Source: Talaromyces rugulosus (Eukaryota; Ascomycota; Eurotiomycetes; Eurotiales; Trichocomaceae). Taken from it: 64,000 nt of DNA. The position numbers and the translations under genes were made by a program. A model generated the notes under the pieces. It saw only the letters and a program-made list of their open reading frames with translations. It was not told where the DNA came from and ran no database searches. The DNA lies in the NCBI RefSeq assembly GCF_013368755.1, contig NC_049561.1:372001-436000 (forward strand). The letters are read 5' to 3'. Of this stretch, positions 29,525 through 41,972 are shown in pieces; within the stretch, counting starts at the first letter, position 1; the number at the start of each line of letters is the position of its first letter.

Positions 29525-32183
29525 ATGCCCGCCTCTGCTTTCACCGGTGGCGCCCATTCTCCCACTGCTTCGACCTCGTTCTCCTCTTCTCCTTCTCGGT
29601 CTCTGTCCACGGCTGTAGATGCTGTGGCATCGTCGACTCTGTCGCGCCCATCATCCGTCGGCATGCGATCTCGCACGGGATGGTAAGCGATTCGGACGAG
29701 GATTTTTAATTATGTGAAATTGTTGTTAACTGGCGCATCTAGCTTGACCTGTCGCGCGAGAAAGCTCAAATGCGATGAACAATACCAGCGAGTGGGCGAC
29801 AACGGAAAACTACAATGTGCGCATTGTCGCAAAGCCTCAAGGGAATGCCAGCCCAGTGAAGGGATCGTATTTCGCCATCAGCAGAATGCTTCCATGAACA
29901 AAGAAGGCCATAGCTCCGGCGCTATGAACAGTGGTGGTTTGAAGGGTTTCTATTCTTATAAGAATACCTTTAACGAGGACAGTGTCTGGTTGGATATTCC
30001 TAAAGATGGTCTGTGGGGAAATCGCCTTTTTTTATAAGTTAAGAGTGAAGAGCTGACAAGGGAGGATAGTAATCTTTGTGGACAATTTCGACCCCGATCT
30101 CGAGGAACTAGAAGCATCCTTGTTGACAGAGGCAGCCGACTCCAGCTTTCTCGGCGAGAAAAATTGGAGCCACGAGTATTCATTGACACCGATGGACGAA
30201 AATACCCATGGCCTAGCTGCCCTATCAACCGCTGCAACGCAGAATCACTATACCTACCATGAAACATCCACATCCTTGACCGGGAATAATAGCTCCTCTT
30301 TACCGACTCTCTCTGGCGCACCACCACCGAGTCACACCATATCCTCCCCGGCCAGGTCACGCAGTACAATGCCACCGCCGGCTTCTCCGTCGGCATCGAT
30401 TACATCCTCTAACAATAATATTAATTTTCTACTCAACCCTCCAAGTTCAATGTCCCCCTCTAGTGAACCGAGATTGCCTACGCCACTGGGAGGCAAAGAT
30501 TCACCATATACCCCCAAGACGCCAACGTCTCGCAATACAGCAGTTAGTTTAAAACCAGAAAGAAGGGTTGAAACAAGTCATGAAATTGCGTTTCTCCTTC
30601 GACACTTTGCCGAGGGGCCAGGATACTGGTAAGTGAACTAACTCCTGGCAATAACCAGAATTCTCACATTTTGACCGCCACAGGATGGATCTGTTTGACC
30701 TTGAGATCTATTTTTCCTCTTTGGTCCCCGCCAAAGCAATCTCGAATCCACTGTTAAAGTACGCAGCCTGCGCCTACGCAGCTAAACAGTTGAGCCGGGT
30801 TCAAGGATCCAAAGCCGTTATGGGCGGAAGATGCTCGAAACAAGCATCAATGGAGCTATGGCCCGATGCCGAGCAGGTTGACTGGGAGTTCCACGGCGCA
30901 AAATATTATGACAAGGCCATCCAGCTCCTGATGAAAGAACTACAACACGATGGCGAAGGGCCGGCCCCGCTAAGTACGCTGGAGGCTTTTGGCCAGTGGG
31001 AAGCATTGGAACTTACCGAAGGCGGAGAACCGGCCCGCAAACGACGCCGACGTCTTTCAAATAGTCGTTTCTCAACCAGTCATTCGGACGAGGTCCTGGC
31101 AGCAACAGCTATTCTCTCGGTCTACGAGTTTCTTGACGCCACGGGGCTTGCCTGGAATCGGCACCTGAGCGGCGTCAAGTCGCTTTTGGACATCGCTGAA
31201 GTTGGCATTATGCCATTGGAGCAGGAGACATCCCCGGAGGGCAGTGTATTGCCGCGAAAAGGGCCAGAGCGGAGTCTAAGGACAGCCACATTTTGGAACT
31301 TTGCTCGACAGGATTATCTGTCTGCCTGTTAGTATATGACTTGGGGTATATGCTCTTCCTGCTTCTTGGAAACTAATGATTTGCAGTTATTAGTGAATGC
31401 CAAACACGTCTGAACCCGGAGGACCTCTTGGTATGGACTGAAGCTGGGCTCCAGCTCGATGGCCACGGCTTTGCCCGTGCGAGCAACACCGAGGGAGAAA
31501 ATATAATGAAAGAAGACATGATTTCCAACACGCTCATCTGGCTTTTGTCCAAGATTGTCAATTTCATCGGCGCCGGTGACCAGATCCATCTCACGCCGAC
31601 AGGCAACCCAGTCGAGCAAGGGCCCCTTGGCGTATCACAGAACACGCTGCTTGAGCGGTGGTATCGACTGCACCGCGAATTAGATGCGTGGTATACCGGA
31701 CTGCCCGAGACATTCCAACCATGCGCCAGGATCGAGCCGCTCCGCAATATACACCACCCGGGGAGCGATGTAGACGACATTCCCTTTGTTGAGGTGTGGT
31801 ACAGCATGCCCATGTGCGCGTCCACAATGCAGCACTATCACATGGCGCGGGTCTTGTTGCTTATCAACAAACCACACGAGTCGACTGCGCGCCGAACGAC
31901 GGTCACAAATAGACTACAGTCGTATCGGTCTATCGAGAGCGAAGTTCGTTACCATAGCCATGAAATCTGCAACATTTCCATGTCACGAATGGACTCATCG
32001 GCGAGAATCCACTCGCTACAGCCCCTGTTTGTCAGCGGGCAATGCCTTACAGAACCGAGGGAACGGCGGACAATCATCGGACTTCTCAGGGGCATCGAGG
32101 CGGATACCGGCTGGGCGACGGAGTATCGAGTGAAGCAACTCTTGAGAGAGTGGGGATGGGAGGAAGTAAATATTATTTTATAA
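29525..32183 (+). CDS. Zn2Cys6 fungal transcription factor
   Basis: Five exons: 29525-29682, 29743-30008, 30070-30628, 30684-31327 and 31387-32183; 807 aa, with all phases consistent. A Ser-rich N-terminus leads to RTGCLTCRARKLKC. Cysteines at 53, 56, 63, 78, 81 and 88 form the binuclear zinc cluster, and the first Cys codon is split by intron 1. The third loop is 14 residues (DEQYQRVG...LQ), longer than the common 5-12. A low-complexity Ser/Pro/Asn linker with SP/TP sites follows. The C-terminal part has RQDYLSAFISECQTRLNPEDLLVW and EVWYSMPMCASTMQHYHMARVLL, the DUF3468/fungal_trans_2-type regulatory domain found in many nuclear pathway-specific activators. Intron 2 uses a weaker GTCTGT donor. 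The next gene in the same direction is a Baeyer-Villiger-type monooxygenase, a possible target. Confidence 0.88.
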
Positions 32184-33359
32184 CCAATTTCAGGGTATTT
32201 CAGGGTATGTAATAACAGGTAATGTCATCCTATGTCTTTAAAATCGATAGTCATATATGCAATGCATGAAGGACCACGAATTTCTTTGAAGTAGACTATT
32301 CCTCGTATTATACATGTAGTCTTAAGTAGCTTCAATCATATGGTATGACGTCAACCTAGGTATCTACAAGTCACTAGACAAGGTCTCGAGCATTTTTCAT
32401 ATGAGGAAAGGTAAACGCTAGATCTAAAGATCTACAGAAGTATAAAGATTATCATTTCCTTGTTTGCACGCACGAGCCCTAGCCTTATTCGAGATATCAC
32501 ATTGTTTCTCCACAGGTAAGTAAAAAAGCATGCCAGCCCACTCCTATTGCTGAGATATCATATCTGCCGGTCGATGACTAAACGGCTATATAGGCCGCAA
32601 TAGATGCATTCGTAAGGTATGAGTTTAGCATTGATATTGATGTCGGCTCATGCGACCATGCTTAACTCTCTCGTCCCGGCATCATTATAATTGGGCGATG
32701 AGCTCTAGAAGCTGTTATTTTTAGCGGCCTGGTCTCGGACCAAAGGAGCTCTAGTTGGATGGACTTCTAGATAGCACTACCCAGCTATTGTGGGGCTCAG
32801 AAAAATAGAAGCGGACCATACTTTTATTTCTAGTCATCTCTTTGGGCTGCTTACATATAGACTATTTTGCTTTGATTAAACTAGAAAGGCCTGGGTTATC
32901 ACGTAACGTAGTGCCCATGTCTGTGTGGCTCGTTTTGGAGATCCAATTATATGCTGCTAAAAGCAAGCTTCAAATTTTGCTATCAGCAGTAGGGTAAAGT
33001 GCACCATAACTAAATGGGTTCACTCTCGCTTAACTTTCCGTCTGCGAATGCGGAGTATCCCCCGCAAACTGCAAACCACAAAACGAGTGGGTCCAGCTTA
33101 AACGGCAAGTCGGCCGACCAATCTCCAGCACTTCGGAGTTGTGCCGATACGCGGGGTGTCCCTGTGTAGATTTGTTTCTTAGCATGTGCTTGATAAATTG
33201 TGTTTTATTTGTATTTCTAAAGGGAAAGTCTCGCGGGCATGCTAAGCGTATATGGCAGTATCGCAGACAGCATATAAACCAGAGCTGTCCCAAATTTCAC
33301 AACACTCATCATCCACCAATTGACATATCCCCGAGCCAACATTCAAGACTTTGCCAAAA
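32184..33359. other. Intergenic region, monooxygenase promoter
   Basis: No gene. A short direct repeat (TTTCAGGGTA twice) lies at about 32189-32207. A TATAAA box at 33273-33278 lies about 82 bp before the downstream ATG. Otherwise AT-rich and featureless. Confidence 0.5.
33273..33278 (+). promoter_or_regulatory. TATA box of the monooxygenase gene
   Basis: TATAAA, 82 bp upstream of the ATG at 33360, with no competing ATG between them. Typical of an inducible fungal gene. Confidence 0.5.
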
Positions 33360-35272
33360 ATGAGTCAAAGCCAAATAGACACGGATGTGATCATCATAGG
33401 CGCAGGCATGTCCGGCCTCAACTTCGCCATCCGCTTACAACAGGACTACCCAGATGCCTCGTACCACATCATCGAATCCTCGGCCGACCTGGCCGGCACA
33501 TGGTCGATCAACACCTATCCCGGTTGTGGCTGCGATGTTGCCTCGCATTTCTATTCATATTCGTTCGCGCTCAAGCCCGACTGGTCGCAAAAGTTTGCGC
33601 TGCAGCGCGAGATCCTGCAGTATTTCCGTGACGTGGCCACCAAACACGACATTGTCAGACATATCCAATATCAGGCCGACATTGCCAAGGCCACTTGGGA
33701 CGAGCAATTTGGCATCTGGGTAGTGGAAGTACTGGATAGAAAGACGGGCACTTCACGCGTACTGAGGAGTAGAGCGGTTGTTTCGGCCGTAGGCGCATTG
33801 TCAATACCCCGACCATGCGAGATCAAAGGCACAGAGCAGTTCAGAGGAAAGCTATTTCACTCAGCCAGGTGGGATCATGAGTTTGACTGGAGTGACAAGG
33901 ATGTAGTCGTAATTGGTATGTGGTATAAGGCTCTGTTATTGCGGTCGAATTTCCCCTGACATGATGAGTAGGAAACGGCTGCAGCGCAACCCAGTTCGTC
34001 CCCATCCTTTCCAATGGCAGCACAACAGAAAACTACACCACGACATGCAGCCCTGCGCGCAGAGTCACACAGTTTGCACGCCAACCGCACTGGATCGCCG
34101 AGCGTCCGAACCCGGTTTATTCGCCACTGTTCAAGTGGACGATGCGTTACGTCCCGCTGGCCATGCGCCTCTACCGCTTCTTGCTGTATGCAGACATGGA
34201 AAAGGACTTTTTAGGCTTCTATCTAGCTACCGGAGGCCATATCCGGCGGGGGTTGACCGACGAGCGCCTCGAGTATTTGAAACGCACGGCGCCGGCCAAA
34301 TACCACGCTGCCCTGACCCCGTCAACGGAGATTGGATGTAAGCGCAAAGTCAACGACACGGACTACTTTGACTGCTTGCATAATGCAAACATGGAACTGG
34401 TTGCGGAAGATCCAATCACCGAGATCACCGAGACAGGGGTCAAGACTAAGACGGGGCGAGAAGTCAAGGCAGATGCAATCATCCTGGCCAATGGCTTTCA
34501 GACACAAAAGGTGCTGTATCCGTTAAGTGCGGACATTAGAGGCGAGGGCGGTGTTAGTCTTGATGAACATGTAAGGGTTCCTTCTATATTATTTACCTTG
34601 TCCATAAACTAACCTTCCTAGTGGAACAAACTGTCTGATGGCCTTCCACAAGCCTACTACGGCACTTGTGTCTCCTCGTTCCCCAATTTCTTCGTGTTGA
34701 TGGGCCCCAACACTACCACCGGCCACCTGTCCGTCATCTACTCGACCGAATGCCAGGTGAATTTTAGCCTCCGCATTCTCCAACCGGTCCTCCAGCAACC
34801 GTCGTTGGTCTCCTCGTTAATCGGATCAAACCCACCCACGAGCGTGGCCGTCACGCTGGCCGCCGAGCAGCGTGACAATGCATGGATCCAGGATTCGTCC
34901 AAGAATTTAGTCTGGGCATCCGGTTGCACCAGTTGGTACATCGACACCAAGACACGCAAAAACACCATGTTGTATCCGGATTGGCAGTTTAATTACTGGT
35001 GGCGCAGCGTATTCGTGCCGAAAAACAAAGATTTCGTGTACAAGAAGAGCCCAAAGATTGCTGCGCCCGCCAAGGGTAGAAAATCAGGGGAGACGAACAG
35101 AACTGGGTCGTGGAATGGCGTTGTTTTGGCTTCTATCGTTCTCGGTGCCGCGACAGGGATCGCCATCGGAGGCGCAAAGATTGGTGATGTTGATGATGTT
35201 TTGGCAGACGGATTTGGCCAGATTAGAAGACTGACTGAGGATGTCATTCAGTCTGTGAAGGGTGCTCTGTAA
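33360..35272 (+). CDS. Baeyer-Villiger-type flavin monooxygenase
   Basis: Three exons, 33360-33915, 33972-34570 and 34622-35272; 601 aa, phases consistent. Residues 10-19 (VIIIGAGMSG) are the FAD Rossmann motif, followed by AGTWSINTYPGCGCD. Residues 161-171 spell FRGKLFHSARW, an exact FxGxxxHxxxW Baeyer-Villiger fingerprint, and the NADPH Rossmann motif VIGNGCSATQ spans the first intron. Near the end, FVLMGPNTTTGH is the conserved C-terminal signature. These enzymes use NADPH and O2 to insert oxygen next to a ketone, or to hydroxylate N/S; substrate is unknown here. Unusual: the C-terminal ~50 residues contain a hydrophobic Gly/Ala segment (VVLASIVLGAATG...) that could anchor the enzyme in a membrane. 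The start at 33360 is the first ATG (an upstream TTG is not credible). Its 3' end faces DDB1, 102 bp away. Confidence 0.92.
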
Positions 35273-35374
35273 ATAGTATATTACGATAAATACATAGCTT
35301 GCGTTTTGTTCATCATGTCATATTTATCTCTTTTAACTACCTAGATAGTAAATACGTGATAGAATTTTTCTATA

Positions 35375-38300
35375 CTAATGCAACCTCCTCAATGCCTCTA
35401 CCATCTTCTGCACAGTTTCCAGGTTCACATTGGTACCTAAAAGACCCAAAATTTCCTCTTGCACGGCGTTATCACAGTCCAGGAACCGTTCAATGAGCTC
35501 CCCGTCAACGAATCTGAAAGGCTCCTCCGCTTCACGTACCGTAGAGCGGAAGGCCCGGAATTTGTTGAAAGACATCTGACCGGGAGAGTCGACGTATGCA
35601 GCAATGGTCGTTTGTAGGCGCATGAGGAAGTCTTGGTGTTCGGGATTGATCTGGGCAAAAAGGTATATCGATCCTTCGACCTGTGAAGAATCAGCAACTG
35701 CCGGAATGATATAATAGAAGAAGAAAAAAAAAAGAGAGAAAGACGCACCGTTCCAAGGAATGCTTTTGGGGTCACAGCTACGGTCGAAGTCTGCGGTATA
35801 TTTACTGGTCGAATGCGGTTGACCATCTCACCGAGAAGCAGCTCACTGGTCACCTCCAGCCGTCGACGATCTTCGTCCGTGACGCCATCCACGTTGCGCT
35901 GAAGGACAATGAGGTTTCCTTCGGCATCGCCAACGAGCCACTGGTTCAATCCGATATCTGCCACCGCGGTCGTCCATACAGTCGCAAAGTGGCGGGCTAC
36001 TTCCTTGGCTTCGTCTTGGAACTCCTGGTTTCTACCAGTCTCCACCACCGAAATGCTCTTCATCAAGTCTGCAACAACAATGGTGTTTCCACTGACGCTA
36101 AGGTCAACAGGCGCTGTTGACGTGCGATAAACTGCAGACTTGACCAGCCCTATTGGGGATCCAAGCATATCTTCTTGGACCTTGAAGACGACCACCTAAT
36201 CCGTTTGTTAGCAAATATTCCACATTTCAAACGGCACCCACTCACCGTCTTGACCAGAGCAGCAACTATCTTGTTGTCCATCATAGCCAATGCACGACAC
36301 GCGCCCTTGACGGGTTGTTGTGTCTTTAGATTTAACTTCCTATTAGCATCAACTTCAAACACCAGAATACGTCCTCGGATTGGCCCTTCTTCGTCGTCGT
36401 CGTCTAAATATGCTGTACCGACAATAAATCGGTCTCGAGGTGCCGGTTCTCCAGATTGGGACTTTTGTGGAGACATTTCAGCGCGGATTACGCTCTCGAC
36501 AAGCTCATCTTCACGCAGGTCAAAGGCGTCTAGTTGTCGGAACATGATTTCATCTGCAAGTACAAATTGACTTTCTACGATTTCAGCCCCGTTGCGCAAC
36601 GTACGCCTGATGGTTCCGATACCAAACGCCTTCTCTGCTGGAGAGTATGCCACTCGTCGAACGGTGGCTCCAATTGGTAGTGTCTGGATTTGGGTCGTGC
36701 GCTCTTTGTCGACAAGCGCGATCTTCAGATCACTTGCAGTGGCGACAGCAATAGCATCTGGATATGCTTCAGTGTTGAAGTAACAGACGCGGGCTGCGCC
36801 TTCAGAGTTTACTGCTGAGTATATAATCCGGCCTTCAGACCCGTATATCAAACTGGGATGTTCACAAGTCGCAAAGACATTGAAGAGCCCATCGCCGCGA
36901 GGAAGCTTTTTGAACGTCGGTTGCTCCGAGCCAAGAATCAGCTTATTCATGCCAGTTAGAGAATGATTATCGGCATCGTAAGAAAACGTCACCACGCTGC
37001 CATCCGCCATCGAAATAAACAGCGTGGCGGGACTATCAGCCAGGATAGCTGCCAGTACAACGGCTCGCGGAAAAGCTTCTCGAGTAGTTCCCAGTGATTC
37101 ACTTTGCAGTTCAGTCAAATCCTGCAGAGACAAGACAGAAACTTGAGCTTTTTGCGGGAAAGCTGTGATGCATATTTGTGAGGGCGAAGATGGAATCGTG
37201 ACGCCGGAGACTTGGTTGTCTTTTCCAAAATCTTTTTGCGAGGTAACTTTTAGATCGCTTTTTATATCCATGACAAACATGGTCTGCCCTCCAACTACGA
37301 GAACGAGATTCTCATCATTCGATGAAGCTGACGTGATCGCCTGACCGCTAGGAAGCCACCTCGACGTTGTCATGCCACTCTCGATGTCAGCTATACAGAC
37401 CGCGTTTTCTGTGACATGCAGAATACGACCTCCGAGCAGATTGCAAGACAAAAGAGTGTTTTCTGACAAGTTGAACCCAAAGAATTCGTCGAGCTCCTCC
37501 ACTTCACCTTCGGAACTGAAACGAAAGACCCGGGTTTCGTTGACAAAAGTGGCCACGAGGGTGTCAGTAAAATCTCCACTGCTAGCAACTTGGAGTGACC
37601 ACATGTCGGTGATATGATCCATTTCCCCAAGCACGCCCAGCTCCTCTAGGCCGACACCGCTTCGTACACTCCTCAAGGTGCCGTCATTGAAGGCACCAGA
37701 GCCGGTTATAATGCGGGCCTGGCCAGATGAAAATTCATGTGTATAGTTGTCCCCTTCACGAGTACCAAGGTCCATTATGGTAAAGTCTAGAATCGGCGCA
37801 ATATTCGATAGAGTCTGTATGACCTCAAAAGAGCCGTCGCCGATCCGAATGACTTGAGAATCGCCCTGGTGGGATCCAATAAACGTGACACCGGCACCGA
37901 GGTAAACTAGAACCGACGCGCGCGACGTCTCTCCCAGATAATCTATTTTCCATCCCTCGACCTCGTTCTGGGAATCTAAAACCAGCATCAAAAAGAACAA
38001 CCGACCATAGTCATCCGCCAACAGCCACCGTTGACCGTCTACCTGTTCCCATGCGACAAATACTGTAGATTCATCCAGAGGCTTTGAAATAGTTTCATTA
38101 TTAGTATCATCGATGTACTTGATTGAAGTCTCTCCGAGAACCAAAAGCCCGCCTTTGCTTTTATCAGCAATGAAAACTCATTTCGGAAAGGCACAACTTA
38201 CCCAGCGGTGCCGGAACTGGTATCAAATGCGCGGCTCCCAGATCCAGCTCCTGGGCGAAATTCTCAGCCTCTTGGAAAACCGGCTCTGATGGGGCTTCAA

Positions 38301-39022
38301 AGTGAAGCTCCCTAACCTTTAATTGAACTTTTCGCTGATTGTCCTCATGGAGTAGAGCCAAACGAGGGGCGGCCTTGCTCTCGACGTGCAGGAACGCGGA
38401 CGATCGAACCATGAGCTCATCAATCCTGGTCATCATGGGCTCTCCCAGCTCCCCGATCTGAATTGGAGGCTCATCTGGGTTACTGAAATGAGTGGTTCCT
38501 ACTACCGGGGGTTTCCCTCGTCTTTTGTGGGCTTGAATAATTGGTACCACGGTGATAATGCCCTCGAAAATCTCTAGTGTCATGTACTTCCCGCTCGGGT
38601 CTATCAGACACCGATCCCCATTTTGAGTCTCTCGAGAGGCCTTGTCGGCCAAATCGACATAGCTCCGTTCTGTGCGAACCGATTTCTTCTCACTATCCCA
38701 GCTTAACGTGAAATAGGTATTCTGATCGGTGCCGACAAATAGATGGTCCGTCGTCGAGTTGGCGGGGAGAGGCAGCTTGGCTAGCATGGAGACTTTTGCG
38801 TAAAGAGCGCGGGAGGTAGCCAAGGTGAGGCCATCGGGGGTGAGCTGGTAAAATTCTAGACGGCCTCCTTTGCTGCACACAGTCAATAAGCAGTTAGCCT
38901 GATATTTCTTGGGCGGGGTGGACATACGCGACAACTAGGCATTCTTCCTCCGGCTGAAAGAATTGAAGCTTCAAAGCATGCCGAACGCTGCTGGCGCGGT
39001 GAATTGGCACGACGTAGGCCAT
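35375..39022 (-). CDS. ddb1: DNA damage-binding protein 1 homologue (DDB1, CPSF_A family)
   Basis: Five exons on the minus strand: 39022-38928, 38872-38202, 38152-36246, 36195-35749 and 35680-35375; 1,141 aa, almost exactly the length of human DDB1 (1,140). It opens MAYVVPIHRASSVRHALKL, followed by GGRLEFYQLTPDGL, the first blade of beta-propeller A. The central part is WD-like propeller sequence (HLFVGTDQNTYFTLSWD, LGETSIKYIDD). The C-terminal third has ALAMMDNKIVAALVKTVVVFKV, GNTIVVADLMKSISVV and GLNQWLVGDAEGNLIVLQ, ending in a helical tail with ELIERFLDCD; this is the CPSF_A domain. DDB1 is the adaptor of Cul4 E3 ubiquitin ligases, acting in nucleotide-excision repair, replication control and chromatin. 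Length and the N-terminus separate it from the paralogues Rse1 and Cft1. Confidence 0.93.
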
Positions 39023-39585
39023 GTTTTGAGACACATGTAATAGCTTTGCAGCCCGCTAGAATTCGATCGAGACTCGTGTCTCGTGTAGACCCAGCGTGGG
39101 CTAAACGGCGGGAATCAGTCGACAAAGAACAAAGCTTCTAAAAGGGGGCCGTATTGCGAATAATAATGGCACCGAAGTTATCTGTGGCGCCTCGATGTTA
39201 TGCCCCAGGTCATACTCTGCCTGGCGGGGATGATTGCAGGTTGTCTCCAGCGATACCGATAAATGCACGAGAAATGACGTCCCGCCGGCGCGTGGTGGCC
39301 TAGTCCCGATCGCGCTTAGCGGCTTCTCCGGATGAGCTTGTTTAACTCCGCGTTTTATTGTTCCTATTTTATTGTATACTGTGATACTAGATTGATATTC
39401 TGAGATTGCAGTTTATTGATACAAGAATCTAGCAGTTAAGTTTTATTTCGCTATACCCGAGGAAACGACAGAGTCACGACAGAAGAAGAAAAAAAGAAAG
39501 AAGCAGAACTCCCGTTTCATATTCCTCAGAAGACAAGACACCATGCAGAAGAAGAAAAAGAAATGCAAATGGTATCCATAAAAAG
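39023..39585. other. Intergenic region between ddb1 start and 3-hydroxyisobutyrate dehydrogenase end
   Basis: 563 bp. The ddb1-proximal half is the likely promoter. The distal half has A/G-rich runs (39480-39565) antisense to the 3' end of the neighbour. No gene seen. Confidence 0.5.
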
Positions 39586-40867
39586 CTAACAAGAATTTCT
39601 CTTCAAGTACTTGTAGACGACCGAAAAGTCCTTTCCGGGGTATACATCATCGACGGCGTCGTATAGTCCCCGCGCCGTGGCAGCCAACTCCAACGGCGTG
39701 CCCGATTCCAGGGCTGCTGCGATGGCTAGCTTCAAGTCCTTCCTCATCAGGCTGGTTCCAAATCCGCCCTCGTAGTCGCGGGAGGCCGGGGCCTTCTCCA
39801 CGACGCCAGGGACGGGGTTGTTGATCTCACTCGGCCAGCAGCGGCCGGTGGAAGAGTTGATCATGCTGGCTAACTTTTTAGGATCGAGACCCCAGCGGAC
39901 TCCGAGGTTCATGGCTTCGGCGACGGCAATGTTGTTTATGGCAAGTATATAGTTGTTGGCTAGCTTAGCACTGACTCCAGTGCCTTGCTCGCCCATATGC
40001 CAGGCATTCTTGCCCAGGAACGACAAAGCTGATTCGACACGCTCAACAAGAGCGCCTGTTTTGGAAGAAGCTCCAAACATGAATGATAAGGTGCCGGCCT
40101 CGGCACCGACCACTCCTCCGGACATGGGGGCGTCAACAAAGCGCCCTTGGTTTGGCGCTTGGACGGCGTATGCTACTTCTCTCGAGGTGACTGGGTCAAT
40201 TGTTGATGTGTCAATGAAAAGGCGCTCTTCCTTCAATACTGGTAGAGGGCCGGGCTTGAGGATAGAGTGAAAGACATGTTTGACGTGGACTGGTTCTGGG
40301 AGACTGGTAATGATGGTGTCCTAGCAGGAGATGTGGATTAGCGGACCCAATAAACCAAGCAAGAAATTGAACGGATAAGAGACAAAACGCACTGCTTTTT
40401 CGGCCAGTGCTCGCGGGCTATCTGTGATCTCAACCGCCTGTGCGTTGCCACCAGCAGCTTTGACTTCGTCCACGAGCTTGCGCATAGCCTCTTCGTTGAC
40501 ATCGTGAACGACGAGGGTGTCTGAGGCAGGAATTCTTGCTCGCAAATTACGGGCCATCGGGTAACCTGCATAGATGCATATTAGCATGATTTCACTCTCG
40601 AGGTTTTTCTCGACGCCTGATTCCCCAGGCCGGTAACCGCGCGGGGTTTGCGGCACAATAGGAATGTCGGCACGCGATCTACACCACGCGCGACAAAGCT
40701 GTGCGACAGAGGCAGGATAAGGCGCGGAATACAAAGCACATACCCATTCGTCCCAGTCCGATGAAGCCCCATGCCCTGTCTCGCTGGGCGGTTGTCGAGA
40801 AGCACCGCTGGAGCGGAAGGGGGCGGTTGGCCAATTGCCGCAATGGCAGAGCACGTGCGGGGAGCAT
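39586..40867 (-). CDS. 3-hydroxyisobutyrate dehydrogenase, mitochondrial
   Basis: Three exons on the minus strand: 40867-40744, 40565-40393 and 40320-39586; 343 aa. The ATG at 40867 gives a basic, Leu/Arg-rich presequence ending in RCFSTTAQ, typical of a mitochondrial matrix import signal. Next is the NAD-binding motif WGFIGLGRMGYPMARNL (about 33-49). The substrate-binding signature DAPMSGGVVGAEAGTL is at about 162-177, and the catalytic lysine lies in GTGVSAKLANNY (about Lys218). The enzyme oxidises 3-hydroxyisobutyrate to methylmalonate semialdehyde with NAD+ in valine catabolism. The first intron (40743-40566, 178 nt) is long for this window and cuts the glycine motif codon; the others are about 50-90 nt. 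No substitution of key residues seen. Confidence 0.93.
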
Positions 40868-41972
40868 GCTGCCTATCTGCAACTATGTCGTCCTTGCAAC
40901 GAGGTCAGAATAAAGTAACGAGGCGCTATGGCGAGGGGAGATGGCGATGTCGTCGCGATGAAATGAAAGGCACACTGGGTTGAGTAGACAAGGGACGGCG
41001 GTGGGGAGGAGGAGAAAAGAAGAGGGAGAAAAGAGAGGAAACAGAATAATACTCCGTAGACGAGCGCCACAGGCCCCAAGCGCCGCAACGCAACGCAAAC
41101 AGAGAAATAAAATGCCTCCATTATTATTGCTGTTGCGTGCGGGGGGGGGCAAGGGCTGCCCGGGACAGACTGCTCCGCGAGGAACATCCCCGGTTCTTGC
41201 CGAGGCGCTGCTTGACGGTATACAAGCTTCTACGTCAAACGCACGTCCTGCGGGCTACGGCTAAGGCGCTGGTGACACATTCCCTTAGCTGCAGGGGGCA
41301 ATTGTAAATGTACCAGGCAAGTGCCTGGCTGTGTTCTCTGGCCTTCATAGACCAGATATGCAGCGAGAGACGACAGCCCGCAAGAATCAAAGAATCATGA
41401 TATACTCGGAGAAGTGAGCGAACAGTATGCGGGGAAATGTGGGCTCCACGCCTCGGCTGGCCGCGGCCCAGCCACCAGCCAATGACAGGGCCTGGATCAC
41501 GAGATGCGAACCCACTACCCCGGGATCCACTCTTTGGGGAAGTCCACCAATCACGCACGGCAGCTCGATATAGACTGTATTAACTATGTACCATGTACTA
41601 TGTAGACTAGCTTTCATTGAATTGTACCCCCGTTAAAATGTATGTCGGCTATGATTTCCGGTTCTAATGCACAGTGTAATAATATCATGTATATACATCG
41701 TCAGAAACAATACTCGTTGCTGACGAGAATCTATCTTGAAAAGAGAAAACAAAGAGATCGCCATGAAATCTTGCTGCTGCAAACCCCGAGCGCCATTGCG
41801 TAAATGCTGTAGAAAAACACAAATACAGATATACGTAGTGGACATGCCATTGCTAAGTATCATGGTCGTCCGGTCAATAAAATGAAAAAAAACCCCTCGC
41901 AGAGGGTGTAAAAATAATCACACGTGATAAATAGAAAAAAGCAAAGAAACAAAAGTAACGCTACGGTCCTCC
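40868..41972. other. Intergenic region
   Basis: Promoter of the dehydrogenase gene (near 40868) and 3' flank of the Pag1 gene. It includes a run of ten G's at about 41142 and purine-rich sequence at 41000-41050. No gene is supported. Confidence 0.5.
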
